A DNA stretch of 60,000 nucleotides from Takakia lepidozioides (Eukaryota > Streptophyta > Takakiopsida > Takakiales > Takakiaceae). Below the pieces are notes generated by a model. It was given only the letters and a program-made list of their open reading frames with translations, searched no databases and was not told where the DNA came from. Shown piece by piece: positions 11,462 to 22,194 of the stretch (position 1 is the stretch's first letter; each line of letters begins with the position of its first letter). The stretch is from the NCBI GenBank assembly GCA_030704615.1, contig CM060731.1:54856221-54916220 (forward strand), given 5' to 3'. The position numbers and the translations under genes were made by a program.

Positions 11462-14400
11462 CTCCACCTCGTACTCAGGTTCATTTTCATGATCCAACAG
11501 CATAGGTGGTGGACGCAACACTTGATGCCGATTCGGACGCGCTTCATCTTTGAAGTAAGGCTTCAAAAGGGAGACATGGAATACTGGGTGTACCTTGTTG
11601 TTTGCCGGCAGCTCCAATTCATACACATCCTCATTCATAACCTTCCGAATGCGAAAGGGTCCCGCATACGGAGGTACGAACTTCGGACTCACTTCCGGAG
11701 GTAGTCGGAAATTCTTGATGTTCAACCAGACCTCTGTGCCTGCCTCAAACTTCACTTCCCTCCGCTTCCGATTCGCCTGCCTTTCATACCGTTTCCTAGC
11801 TTTGGCAATATTGTACTTTGCGAGCTTCAACAAACGCTCGCGTTCTTCCAGTACCGCCGCTACTGCTGGTTCCTCAACGTCCTGGGCGGCCCAACTTGTC
11901 GGCACAAGAGGTGCTTTTCCATAGACCAATACGAAAGGGGAAACTCCCGTTGCGGAGTGTTCTGTGTTATTATAACAGAACTCTGCCGCGTCTAAGTGTT
12001 ACATCCAGTCTGATTGGTCTGCCGACACGTAATTCCGCAAGAATTGCTTCACTACGGAATTCACTCTTTCTGTTTGGCCGTCCGTCGTAGGTCGGAAGGC
12101 GGTGCTCATCTTCAGCCTCGTCCCCATCTTCTTCCAAAGTGTCCTCCAAAATTTACTCGTAAACTTTGGATCGCGATCCGAGACAATATCCTTCGGGACT
12201 CCATGATGCTTTAAGACGTGGGCGAAGTAAAGTCGCCCTGTCTCCTGCGCCGTTGCCGTCTCTTTGGTGGGGATGAAATGGCCCATTTTACTGAACCTAT
12301 CCACCACCACCATGATTGCATCGAATCCTTTTGACAGCGGCATAGCAGTCATGAAATCCATCGAGACGCTTTCCCAAGTCCCCTCTGGAATCGGCAAGGG
12401 TTGTAACAGCCCCACTTGCTTTTTGTACTCGCTCCGGTTTTGTTGGCATGTGGTGCATGTCTTGACATACTCCTCTGCCTCCTCCCTCAGTTTGGGCTAG
12501 AAATACTCTTTCTTCAAGAGTGCCGCAGTGCGCTTGGCTCCGCCGTGGCCCACAAGCGGGCTATCAGGGCATTCTCTCAAGAGGCTATCTCTGATCCCTC
12601 CCTTTGGCACGTAGAGACGTTTTTGCTTATACCGGAGCAGTCCATTTTGCAAGTGGAACTGCGATTTAACCCCCATCCTCAAGTCCTGCATCACGGACTT
12701 CGCCAGCTCATCCTTCCGGTAAGCCTTCCGGATCTTCCTTTGGAGCGCCGTCTCGCCCTTGTACACCAACAAGAGCTGCTGCTTTCTACTTAAAGCATCG
12801 GCCACCACGTTGTCTCGTCCCGGTTTGTACTTGATATCCACGTCGAACACCGCCAAAGTATCTTGCCACCTAAGTTGTTTTGGGGACAACTTGGGCTGCG
12901 TGGCAAAATACTTCACCGTGACATTGTCCGTGAACACCTTCACTGGGTTGGAACCAACATAGTGGCGCCAAAGCTCAAGACAGTGCACCACCGCCTTCAT
13001 CTCTTTTTCGTGCGTCGGCCACCGTCGCTCCACTTCATTTAGTTTCTTACTTTCGTAAGCCACTGGACGTCCATCTTGCATAAGTACACCCCCAATCGCG
13101 AAGTCCGATGCATCTGTATGAATCTCAAACGGACGATCGAACTCCGGGATTTTCAAGACTAGAGCTTCCGTCATCCGCTGCTTCAATTCAGCAAAAGCTT
13201 GGCCACAAAATGTGTTCCATACCCAGACTTTGGATTTACATAGAAGGTCCGACAGCGGCCCCGCGATCTTGGCGAAATTTCTCACATACTTCCGGTAATA
13301 GGAGGCGAGTCCTAGGAAGGATCGCACTCCCAGGACCGAAGTCGGAGGCTCCCAGTCCAAGATCGCCCTCACCTTTCTGTCATCCATTTTGATCCCATCC
13401 TGTGTAATCACATGCCCCAAGAACTCTACTTTCGTGACCCCGAATTCGCACTTTGAAGCTTTGGCATACAACTTCCCTTCCCGCAATTTTTGGAACACCC
13501 TTTTGAGGTGCTCCAGGTGCTCCTCCTTTGTTTTCGAGTACACCAAGATGTCGTCGATGTACACGATCACAAAGTCATCCAACCACTCCTGGAAAAGGCT
13601 GTTCATCAGCGTGCTAAAAGTCGTTGGTGCATTGGTGAGCCCAAAAGGCATCACCAAGAACTCATATGAACCATACCTTGTCCTGCACGCGGTCTTCTCC
13701 TCATCTCCTTCCGCCACCCGAATTTGGTGATAGCCGGAGCGCTAGTCGATCCGGCTGAAATACTTCGCTCCTGCCAACCGATCGAAGAGGTCGTCGATCC
13801 TTGGCAAAGGGTACCGGTTTTTGATAGTCACCTTATTCAGAGCCTTGTAATCGACACACATCCGCAGCGTCCCATCCTTCTTGTCTGCAAATAGCACCGG
13901 GGCTCCGTAAGGTGACTTACTCGGCCGGATGTACCCCTTTGACATTAGATCCTTGAGCTGAGTCTTCAGCTCGACCAACTCTCTGTGGCTCAACCGGTAG
14001 GGCGCCTTGGCAGGCGGTTCCGATCCGGGTATCACCTCAATCTTGTGGTCAACTCCTCTTCGCGGTGGCAAGCCGCTTGGTAAATCCTCCGGCATCACAT
14101 CCTGGTATTTCTCCAAAATCCCCTTGATCCAATCTGGGCTCGGCTCCCCATCGCCTTCTCCCTTCGCTTCTCTAATGTAAAGCAAGAACTGGGGTTCGTG
14201 TGCCTCCTCCATGGCCCACTCCTTTGCTGACAGAAGGTTTATTCGCCCTCCCACGGATTTGGGCGTTTCCGACACTCGTAAAACCTCGCCACCATTCCCA
14301 CATGGCAGCGTGACTACTCTCTTGTGGCCATCTATGACCGCTCCGGATTTGCTCAAAAAGGTCATCCCTAAAATGAGATCTACTCCATCAATCTCGCAGA

Positions 14401-14944
14401 TGGTGAAGTTCTCACGTCCCTCCCAACTCCCCAGTTGAAGAGGAACATCAATCGCCAACCTTGTCGCCAACTGTGGTTCTCCTTTGGCAGAACGCACCTC
14501 AATAGAGGCCCCCACGTCACTTGTCGGGAGTCCCAGCTTTTGTGCCGTTGCCGGTGTCATGAAGGAGTGCGACGCTCCTGTGTCCACCAACAACGACACA
14601 TTAGTTCCGGATATTATCCCATCCACGAACAATAACTGACTCCCTTTTCGTAAGGCGCCAGTTTCCTGATACAACTCACAAGAAAATTTGCCTACCTTGC
14701 AAGTCCTGGCGACCACCGCTTCCACTAAGCGACTGATGGTATCTTCCGACAGCTCCGTGGTCGCCCGAGTCATGTTCAATTGCCGGGGCTTCGTGCACTT
14801 CTTGGCCATGTGCCCGGGCTCCCCGCAATTGAAACACACTCCATCAAAGGTTGCCTTCTGTCCGCCATAAGCCGCTCCACCCGCTTTTCCTTTCGAAGCA
14901 CCGGGTGCCGCCTTGACATGTGAAGGCCCTCCTTCGATTTCCAC
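11462..14944 (-). pseudogene. Pol (protease-RT-RNase H-integrase) with three in-frame stops
   Basis: A single frame runs for 3.5 kb, interrupted only by stop codons at 13,742-13,744 (TAG), 12,497-12,499 (TAG) and 11,999-12,001 (TAA). Order: zinc knuckle, retropepsin with [11 protein letters not shown], reverse transcriptase with YIDD (13,550-13,561), RNase H with [11 protein letters not shown], integrase with VSMDFMTAMP, VSDRDPKFTS and a GQTERVN segment (D, D, E), then a GPFRI/HPVFHVS region and the first residues of a chromodomain. The lack of frameshifts implies recent decay. The protein would copy element RNA into DNA and integrate it. Confidence 0.85.
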
Positions 14945-15854
14945 GTGCCATTATCGCCGCGTGGCCTATCCCATTTCTTTTCCGGTCGGAAGGAGTCACC
15001 TTCCCGCCGGGTCTTCTTGTGGTTCAGCTCCGTACGGCCTTGTCTCTCACCCCTAGGGACATCCGAGAAACATTCAGCCCTCTCAATTGCCTCGTTCAAA
15101 GTCTTGGGTGGCTTCTCCTCCAACTTCCGCCTAGCCCATGGAGCCAGTCCCGCCACAAAGTTGAAGACCATTTCTGGTTATGCCATGTCCGCGACTTCGA
15201 GCAACAGCACATTGAAAGCCTGGACATACCCCGAATGTCATCTGTTTGCTTCAAATTCCTCATCTTGTCCCGGGCAAGCCAGGATGCGTTGAGGGGCACA
15301 AACTGTCTCTTCATCAATTCCTTGAACCCACTCCAGTTCAAGGTTTCCGGGCTTGGGCCTCGGTCGTGAAGGCGTTTCTGCCACCATTGTTGAGCATAGC
15401 CCCTCAAATAGGTGGGAGCCACTTCCACCCGATCCTCGTCACTCAACTTGGCCGCCCGGAAGTACTGCTCTAGCTCCAGGAGCCAGGTGTTGAGTGCCTT
15501 CCGGTTTCGAACGCCCTCGAAGGTGCCGGGTTCCTTAGGCTTCACCTTAAACTTTGCCTTAGTGGAAGTGGCATTAGCCGCCTTCAACACGTCTTTCAAC
15601 GTCCCGCCAAACTGCGCCAACAACCCTTCCCAAAAGGCTGCCGGCATGGGAGGCATCTCTTGGTTTGTCGGAGCTCTCAAGGATTCCTCGGGCTCCGACT
15701 CCTCGGATTCCTCCCGCTCCTGAGCGGCCTCGTTTTCGGAAACATTCATCGCTTCCTCAAACGGCCGCCTCGGTGACACGTCGCCCCCATCGGGCTCACC
15801 AGGATCATCATCTTTTGGGCCGTTCCGCTTTCGCTTTGGCTTGCCCGACCCCAT
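14776..15854 (-). pseudogene. Gag of the chromovirus-like element
   Basis: Start taken at the MGSGKPKRKR methionine at 15,854, the first after the primer binding site. A basic and then Glu-rich N-terminus is followed by a retrotransposon gag domain with FEGVRNRKALNTWLLELEQYF and a QQWWQKRL motif. The frame shifts near 15,170 and continues in another frame (VAGLAPWARRKLEEK) to about 14,900. A zinc knuckle [14 protein letters not shown] follows at the head of the pol frame. Gag forms the cytoplasmic particle that packages element RNA. The frameshifts mean this copy is not functional. Confidence 0.8.
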
Positions 15855-15895
15855 GATGAGGCCAATCCCAAGGACGATCGCGTACTCAACTCTAA

Positions 15896-15907
15896 GCTCT
15901 GATACCA
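15896..15907 (-). other. Primer binding site, initiator tRNA-Met type
   Basis: The minus strand reads TGGTATCAGAGC two bases inside the LTR. This is the classical plant Ty3/gypsy primer binding site, complementary to the 3' end of initiator methionine tRNA. Confidence 0.85.
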
Positions 15908-15909
15908 AG

Positions 15910-16634
15910 TGTCGCACACCTCACTTCGGTAAACTCCCCTTCAAGTCATAGTTACTCGCTTTGATGCGCGCGCCTGACTCCCAACCTGGCCGCCGGGCCA
16001 ACTTGGAGCTTCGGCTGCTCACCGGGACATAACGGTCCCCCTTCGCTTCCCTCTAAAACCCTCCACCTAATTGGAACTAGGAGAATTCCCTTTGGTAGAT
16101 GGTAGTCCGGAACAGCTCCCCACTCTTTGGTCGCTTTCCGGCTCGCTCGCTTACTCACTAGTTTTTGGTCACCAACGGGCTTGCACCGTTCTCGGGGTTA
16201 CTATTCCCTATATATACTTCTGTAGCTGTCCGCGGGGGTTTCACAACCAGCCATGCCATTTTATGGCGAACCACCACGAAGACCCTCGACTCCCGGTGGT
16301 GAGTCGCGGTGAGTCTTGGCCCTCTCACCACGACCCCATTGGGCCGTGATGAGTCCCAAGACTCCCCACAACTCCCACCACGAGGTCTCCACCCTATGGT
16401 GAGTCCTATGCCACCCCCACTAAGACCCGCTAAGCTACCACCACCCCTTGTGGAGCCACCCCCACCGCAACCCGGTGTGCGGGGCTCCACCTAGTGAGCG
16501 CCTCCGCCTCCTTGAGTGCCTTGGGCACTCAAGGGTGCTTCAGCCCCCGTACCTATCGCTGCTACTGCCCCCACCACAGGGGCAGCCCCTCTTGTGTCCC
16601 GACCTCCCTGCCCTCAATGCAAAGGGCCGCGACA
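15910..16634 (-). repeat. 5' LTR of the chromovirus-like element (725 bp)
   Basis: Bounded by TGTCGC and GCGACA, with TG..CA ends and short inverted repeats. It is nearly identical to the solo LTR at 50,327-51,052 throughout. The internal side touches the primer binding site and the outer side touches CATAC at 16,635-16,639. A minus-strand TATATATA at about 16,208-16,215 may be the LTR promoter. Confidence 0.85.
16206..16217 (-). promoter_or_regulatory. Putative TATA box in LTR
   Basis: The minus strand reads GTATATATAGG within the LTR, in the transcriptional orientation of the element and conserved in the solo LTR at about 50,624-50,633. This is inferred from motif and position only. Confidence 0.4.
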
Positions 16635-19600
16635 CATACAATGTTGTCCTACCATGTCTGGAAGTTTATATTTTACAACTTGGTGTAACCGCTGAACAGC
16701 AAAATTGGTGTAGACACTGAGCTCCTTGTCTGTCCAGGTGAGTGGGGTACCAATTACTTGTGCAGCGTGCAAGTATTTCCATGCTACATGTCCCTTATAG
16801 AAAATATCATCAATGCCGAATTTCTGTGTTGACAAATTGTTCCAGGCCGCTTGAAACCATGAACGAATTTGAGAATCCTTTTGCATCATAACTTTTGCGT
16901 CATATAGGTACATATGAGGTGGCACCGAAGGTAATACCCAATGATCCCCACTGGAATAACTCAGAAAGCGCGCTTGCATCTTTTGTTGCTCAATGTGATA
17001 ACGTACCAGAAAACAAGCAGCGTAGTATAACCCGCATCCCATGACAATACGTGCTACCTCCTTGGTCTTGGTATAAATGAATCCATGTACAACCTGGAAA
17101 GCAATTAATTCCCTCAACATGGTACCTGCCTCGTGCCAATACTGTGCAAAGTGATGCTCCTCAATTGGTCGATTGTTCGGAAGAACTTTAGTCCTAGTTG
17201 CCACTGGCAGCCAAATGCGCATGATTTGGTAGTAATGTGCGAATGACTGCGGAGGACTAAATTCTTTCCAAGCCAAATCCAACATGATGGGAATTTGGTT
17301 GAAGGGCATAATCATAGCCCTACTGTACTCCCTTGCAGCTGGAGTTTTAGGTGGGTTAAGAGCAGCATTGCCCCATACCTCAGGCTGTGGTGGCTGCGGT
17401 GTGGCTGTAGTAACAACAGGTTCAGCTACTGGTACAATGACTTGTTGTTGTGTTGGTGGTACTGGCTCTTGTATCATTGGCATCTCCTGCACCTCCTGTG
17501 AAGACTGAAAAGCCAAAGTTCTGGCTTGTTAATAAGAAGCCATTAGCTGTTCCTGAGGGATATAGACTCTTTTATCGATGTTTGAAGTGAGGTCCTCCAC
17601 TTGAGTCTGCAGTCCGTCTACATCCTCCTGTAACTCTGCTATCCTACTATAGACATTGTCTATAGTAGTTGTGGCAATGTTCTGCACTTGCAGTCTGAGC
17701 TCATTCATCTCGCTTTGGGTGAGCTTCCGTGGTGCTTTGCCCTCCACTGGCCCTTGTGCTAACCAGACCTGCATAAGGCTGTTATCCACCAAGTTGCTTG
17801 TGGTTCCCCTGAGAGTTTGCTCCTCTCTTAGTTTGTACACTTCTAACTGCTGTTGTAAAGCCTCCATGCGCTTCGCATGAGGTTCAACCAAATTTGCATA
17901 GGCAGCAAGTAGATTATTGGCTTCCTTCCAAGCCTTGGTATTGACCGTGATTTCCTTTCTATTGGCCATGATCGTTTGTTGCAACTCCAGGATGTGCTTC
18001 TCTTGATCAGCTTCAATCTGCCTATATTGCTTGAAAGTATCCTCATTGCGACAGATTGTATTCTTCATGTCGACAATGAGTTTCATTTGCTCAACATTCT
18101 CTGCTTCTGCCTTCATATTTTTTTCTGCTTGACTGTTTATTTCTTTTGTAGTTTGGTCAAGCATAGTTGTGAGTGTAGCATATTGTATGGCCATCCTATC
18201 ATGCACTGTCTGCAACTCCGTATGTAGTGCATTCACTTCTTGCAACTTGCTTTCATGCTGCACCTGCATTTGGTATAGCTGTTGCTTATGTGCTTCGTGC
18301 AACTGGTCTTGCGCGAGGCCTGCCTCAATCAATTGTTCCTTGGCCAATTGCAAAGCCGCTTCTGTATGTTCCAAGTCCTGCTGCATCTTGAGAGTGACCT
18401 CCTCATCGACCTTGTTTGCACACTCAGTGGCTAGTCGAGCCTCAAACTCCTTCCTGAGTTCTTCTCTCAAGGCTGTCAATTGGGTAGTTGGAACATGGAA
18501 TTTGACATAAGTCCCCAACAAATTAAGTGTCATGCCTATGGAACTCATCAGCATTGCCTGTTGAGGGTCATCATGGTGAGGTTACTGCTGTTCCTCTTGA
18601 TCCTCAACAGTGTGATGTCTCACGAACCACTCAGGCAATTGTCCCACCGGATTTTCTTCCTGAACCACTTCATTTATCACCGGTGCTACAGTGTCATGAC
18701 CTTCTGCCTGTGGTACCTCCGACACAGGTGTGTGTATTATATGCACCTCAGGATTTCCCTTGGGCAACTGTTGCACCTCTGGAATCTCTGTCTCCTTGAC
18801 CAGACCAGAATATTCATAGAGAAGGTCCCCCTTCTCAATTTCTGCCACTATCTGTTCTGTAGTTGGAATATCTAACCCTTCTCTTTCCAAATCAATTATT
18901 TCTGGTTGAGCTGCATGGACAACTTGTAACCTTGTGACAAGCCGATCAGCTGGCTGTGATGGTTGTGATACTGAAGTAACTTCCTCCTCCCTCTCTGAAG
19001 GTCCTGCTTCCAGTAATAGCAGTTCTCTGTGCTGCTGTGCCCCTTCCTGCACATGAGCTTGGGAAACATTATCATGTGGAATCCGTGAAGCCAGTGGATC
19101 CGCCACTATAGTCTTTCCCTGTCTCTGCCTCTTAGTCTCGGGTTGCCCTGCTAGTCCACCCTCACTGTGTGAAGAGCCTTGCTCTTCCATTGCAGTGGTT
19201 TCTGGCTCAAACACTCCCATCTCCTTTCTTTCTTGCGCATCAAGTATGCCAGAATCAAGAATTATTTGAGCAATGATTGGGCCAGACACTATGATAGGAG
19301 ACTTTGCGGTAGTACCTTGTAATCTTTTCATCTCCTCCACCAGTGCGTTGTACATTATGTCCGCCCATTCTACCTCTTGTCCTTTCAGGGCTTTGAGTAT
19401 TTCCTCCGTGAAGGATCTGCTCAAATACTGTTGGTTCTGTTTCATGGCAATCAGAACGTTCAATACCTGGCCTACCTCCTTTAGCCTTGGGTACACAGCC
19501 TTGGTACAAGCATAACCCTGAGTTTAAAGAAACTCCCTTCTTGGAATAAGTCCCCTATTTGCAGTCTTGCCCTGTGTTCCTCCACATGCACCTGACTTGC

Positions 19601-19760
19601 TGGCAATCGAAACAATTGCTGGAGGTATAAGGGAGTAATTACTAATTCAACTCCCTTCACCGTTGTTGTTCCTGTCCTTGGCTCAAAGTTCTACAAAAAT
19701 TGTAACATGTACTGTCTATGGTGTAATGTCCAATCTATGCTTTGCAATCCTTGCAATCTC
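16635..19760 (-). pseudogene. Extra ORF downstream of integrase (aORF), coiled-coil protein
   Basis: Three blocks belong to one former ORF. The first (about 19,680-18,582) has a VELVITPLYLQQLF segment, then MKRLQG and acidic/Gln-rich low-complexity sequence. The second (18,554-17,529) is about 300 residues of heptad-rich coiled coil. The third (17,526-16,635) is a globular domain with FAHYYQIMRIWLP, NNRPIEEHHFAQYWHEA and QHCM, cut there by an inserted LTR. The second and third blocks are separated only by a TAA at 17,529-17,531 that is TTA in the copy at 38,640, so it is a nonsense mutation. No transmembrane segment is visible, so it is not obviously env-like. The function is unknown. Confidence 0.7.
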
Positions 19761-19767
19761 AGCTCCT

Positions 19768-22080
19768 TCAATATCTGTATCGCCTGTGGGTAGCAATCGT
19801 TTGTTTCTGCAGAATTGTGGTGCTCTTCACCCTGATTTCCTCCATTCCTCTCACTCTCTTCATTTTAGACTCACAGAAATGTTTTGGCTGTAACAACTGC
19901 AGAAATGCCTGTAGTGCACAAAGCATAAACGTATGGTTGCCACAAAAAGCTATGGGTAATTTCTTGTAAGCCTGTGGAGCTTGCAAGCATCGTTCAAGAG
20001 AAAAGCTCCGCTCTGTTCTTTCGTTTCTATGCCACTGCGTAAGTAATATTGCGAGCGTATAGTCTGTTAGTTCCTCCATAGTTTCCAAGCTATAGCATTG
20101 ATGGTCTGTCCCGTCGAGACGCCCGTTACTCAGAACGACGCCGCCTCTTGCGCTTAATTTCCCTCCAATTTCTTGATCCTTTCTCTGGCTTTCTATTGGC
20201 TGTAACCTCTGTGACTGGATTTTAGATTTCATTTCCTTTAGTGGACTTTCCCTGCTGGATAATCCACTAGGATCACACATGTGACAAGAATTTCGCTTTT
20301 CTGTACTTGCCGTTCGTTCCGTTCCCCTTTTTCCGTATTCATTAATGGGCCCGCCTTTCATCCATTTTGACGGCCGTTCATGTCCTCTTTCTTTATGACA
20401 CCTGTTCTTGCACTTCCTTTCTAGCTGTGTGTCGCGCCCTGACTTCCACGTGTCTATTTTTAAACTGGTTTTCGTCTTTTCTTCCGTCAGCCATTTTCCT
20501 GAAGTTATTGTGCGTCCACCTGTCACTAAATCTATGGATCGTGTAACCCTAGTAGGCTGTGTTGAGCTGTGACAGGCTGTGTCATACTGTGGTACGCTGT
20601 GATAGGCTGTGATGCACTGTGGTAAGCTGTGATAGGCTGTGACACGCGGTGGTAGGTTGTGATAGGCTGTGTTGTGCGTGCTGGTGTGTGATAGGCTTGT
20701 GTCACGTTGTGATGGGCTGTGATAGGCTGTGTCACGTTGTGATGGGCTGTGATAGGCTGTGTTGCGCCGTGCTGGGCTGTGATAGGCTGTGTTTCGTCTT
20801 TTCCGCCCGCCCTGGTCATATATGCTTGGCCTAGCGACAAGTGCTCCATATTCCGTTGGTAACACTGGTGCAGCCCGTGACTGCTCTTGCGTTTCAACAT
20901 GCAAATCATGCTGCAATGGTTTGTCATGGATACCACTGTATCTCTTTAACTTATTGACATTGACTCTTCCCAGCATTTCTTTGTTAATGGTTTGTAACAT
21001 GGCGGTGTTGTTATCATACATCTTTTGTATGACATAAGGTCCTTTCCATGGTGATTTAAGCTTAGAAGCTTTAATCTTTCCTTTCTTCTGCAACCAAAGA
21101 ACCAAATCCCCCGTCTTAAAAGTCTTTAACTTGCCTTCATCAAACTGTTCCTTTCTCTTCATCTGAATTCTGGTCATATTATCAGCTACATCAGCACGTA
21201 CTTCTTCCACATGGTATAATTCATGTTTCCTGACCTTAATGGAATCTTGCAATTCCATTCTCTTTCCCCACTCCGTTCTCATGGTAGGTAACAGGAATTC
21301 CACTGGAAGTAAGACTTCCATACCATAAACTAATTGGAATGGTGTATACTTAGTGGTGACTTTATAGGAAGTCCTGTATGACCACAAAGCTGTCAGCAGC
21401 TTTGTATCCCAATCCGTTCTGTTTGCATTGACTATCTTAGCCAAGATAGTACATAGTATTTTGTTGGTAGCCTCTGCCTGCCCATTACCCTGTGGGTAAT
21501 ATGTTGTACTCTTTCTATGCACAATCATGAACTCTTTAGTCAACAACTCAATGGTCTCATTCATGAAGTGACTTCCCTGATCACTGATAAATTCTAAGGG
21601 ACAGCCAAATCGTGTAAGTATGTTCTCATACAGGAACCTTGCTGTGGACTTGGCTGTGTTGTCCCTCAAAGCTTTAGCTTCCACCCACTTCGTAGTATAA
21701 TCAGTGGCTGTTAATTATGTACCTGTTCCGTGTATTCTTGGCTGGTGGGTTAATTGGTCCAACAAAGTCTAGTCCCCATTTCTGAAATGGTTTTGTAGGC
21801 ATTGTAGGATGCAAGGCCATCCTTCTAGATCTCTGCAAAGGTCCTAGCCTCTGACATTCATCACAACTCTGACAATATTCGTGTACATCTTTGAACAAAG
21901 TAGGCCACCAGTAACCTGCGAGTAGTATCTTCATACTGGTAGTCTCTTCTCCAAAATGACCTCCAGCCACTCCTTTATGAACTTCCTCCAAAACTTTATT
22001 TACTTCATGGTGGTACAAGCATCGTTTTAGTACTCCATCAGGTCCTAGCTTATACATTCTGCTTCCTACCATAGTATAAG
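19768..22080 (-). pseudogene. Integrase region of the Athila/Tat-like element
   Basis: The zinc-binding HHCC part (CQSCDECQR at about 21,850) and first catalytic Asp (GLDFVGPI) lie in 22,072-21,701. A one-base insertion near 21,712 shifts the frame, and the core resumes from 21,690 with ISDQGSHF and GNGQAEATNK (D and E) and a C-terminal domain ending KRYSG near 20,940. The frame then stays open for about 390 codons through repetitive TAYHSPSQRD-type sequence that is encoded by a minisatellite. That tail is probably not integrase. The enzyme would insert the element cDNA into the genome. Confidence 0.75.
20560..20800. repeat. GTGATAGGCTGTG minisatellite
   Basis: About a dozen imperfect copies of GTGATAGGCTGTG with longer higher-order units such as GTCACGTTGTGATGGGCTGT. 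Related GGCTGTG arrays occur in the LTRs of the same family (27,535-27,900, 32,170-32,370 and, inverted, 40,040-40,170). Confidence 0.75.
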
Positions 22081-22194
22081 GTAAAGCTTTGAGAGCGATT
22101 CTTTCCTCTGCTCCTTACCATAACTAGGTGGGCACTGACCATGAGCAAGGTAGCATCTGATTGGCCACTGCCAATCTAACCAGTCATTTGCACT

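Larger units (their letters stand above)
11462..16634 (-). mobile_element. Ty3/gypsy chromovirus-like element, 3'-truncated
   Basis: Read on the minus strand: 5' LTR (15,910-16,634), primer binding site, gag, then protease, RT, RNase H, integrase. The 3' end is missing: the polyprotein runs to EPEYEVE, the start of a chromodomain, and then continues directly into MULE transposase B. There is no 3' LTR and no target duplication on that side. On the right the LTR abuts CATAC (16,635-16,639) inside the 3' ORF of another retroelement, so this element is the younger insertion. A solo LTR of the same family is at 50,327-51,052. Confidence 0.85.

Noticed and set aside
11999-13744. Reassigned stop codons (TAG/TAA as glutamine)
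   Set aside because: The stop positions in pol correspond to different residues in related elements (Trp and probably Leu as well as Gln), and other genes here use these codons as stops.
19768-20930. A separate TAYHSPSQRD repeat protein
   Set aside because: The sequence is a minisatellite that happens to stay open after integrase; similar repeats are non-coding in the LTRs.
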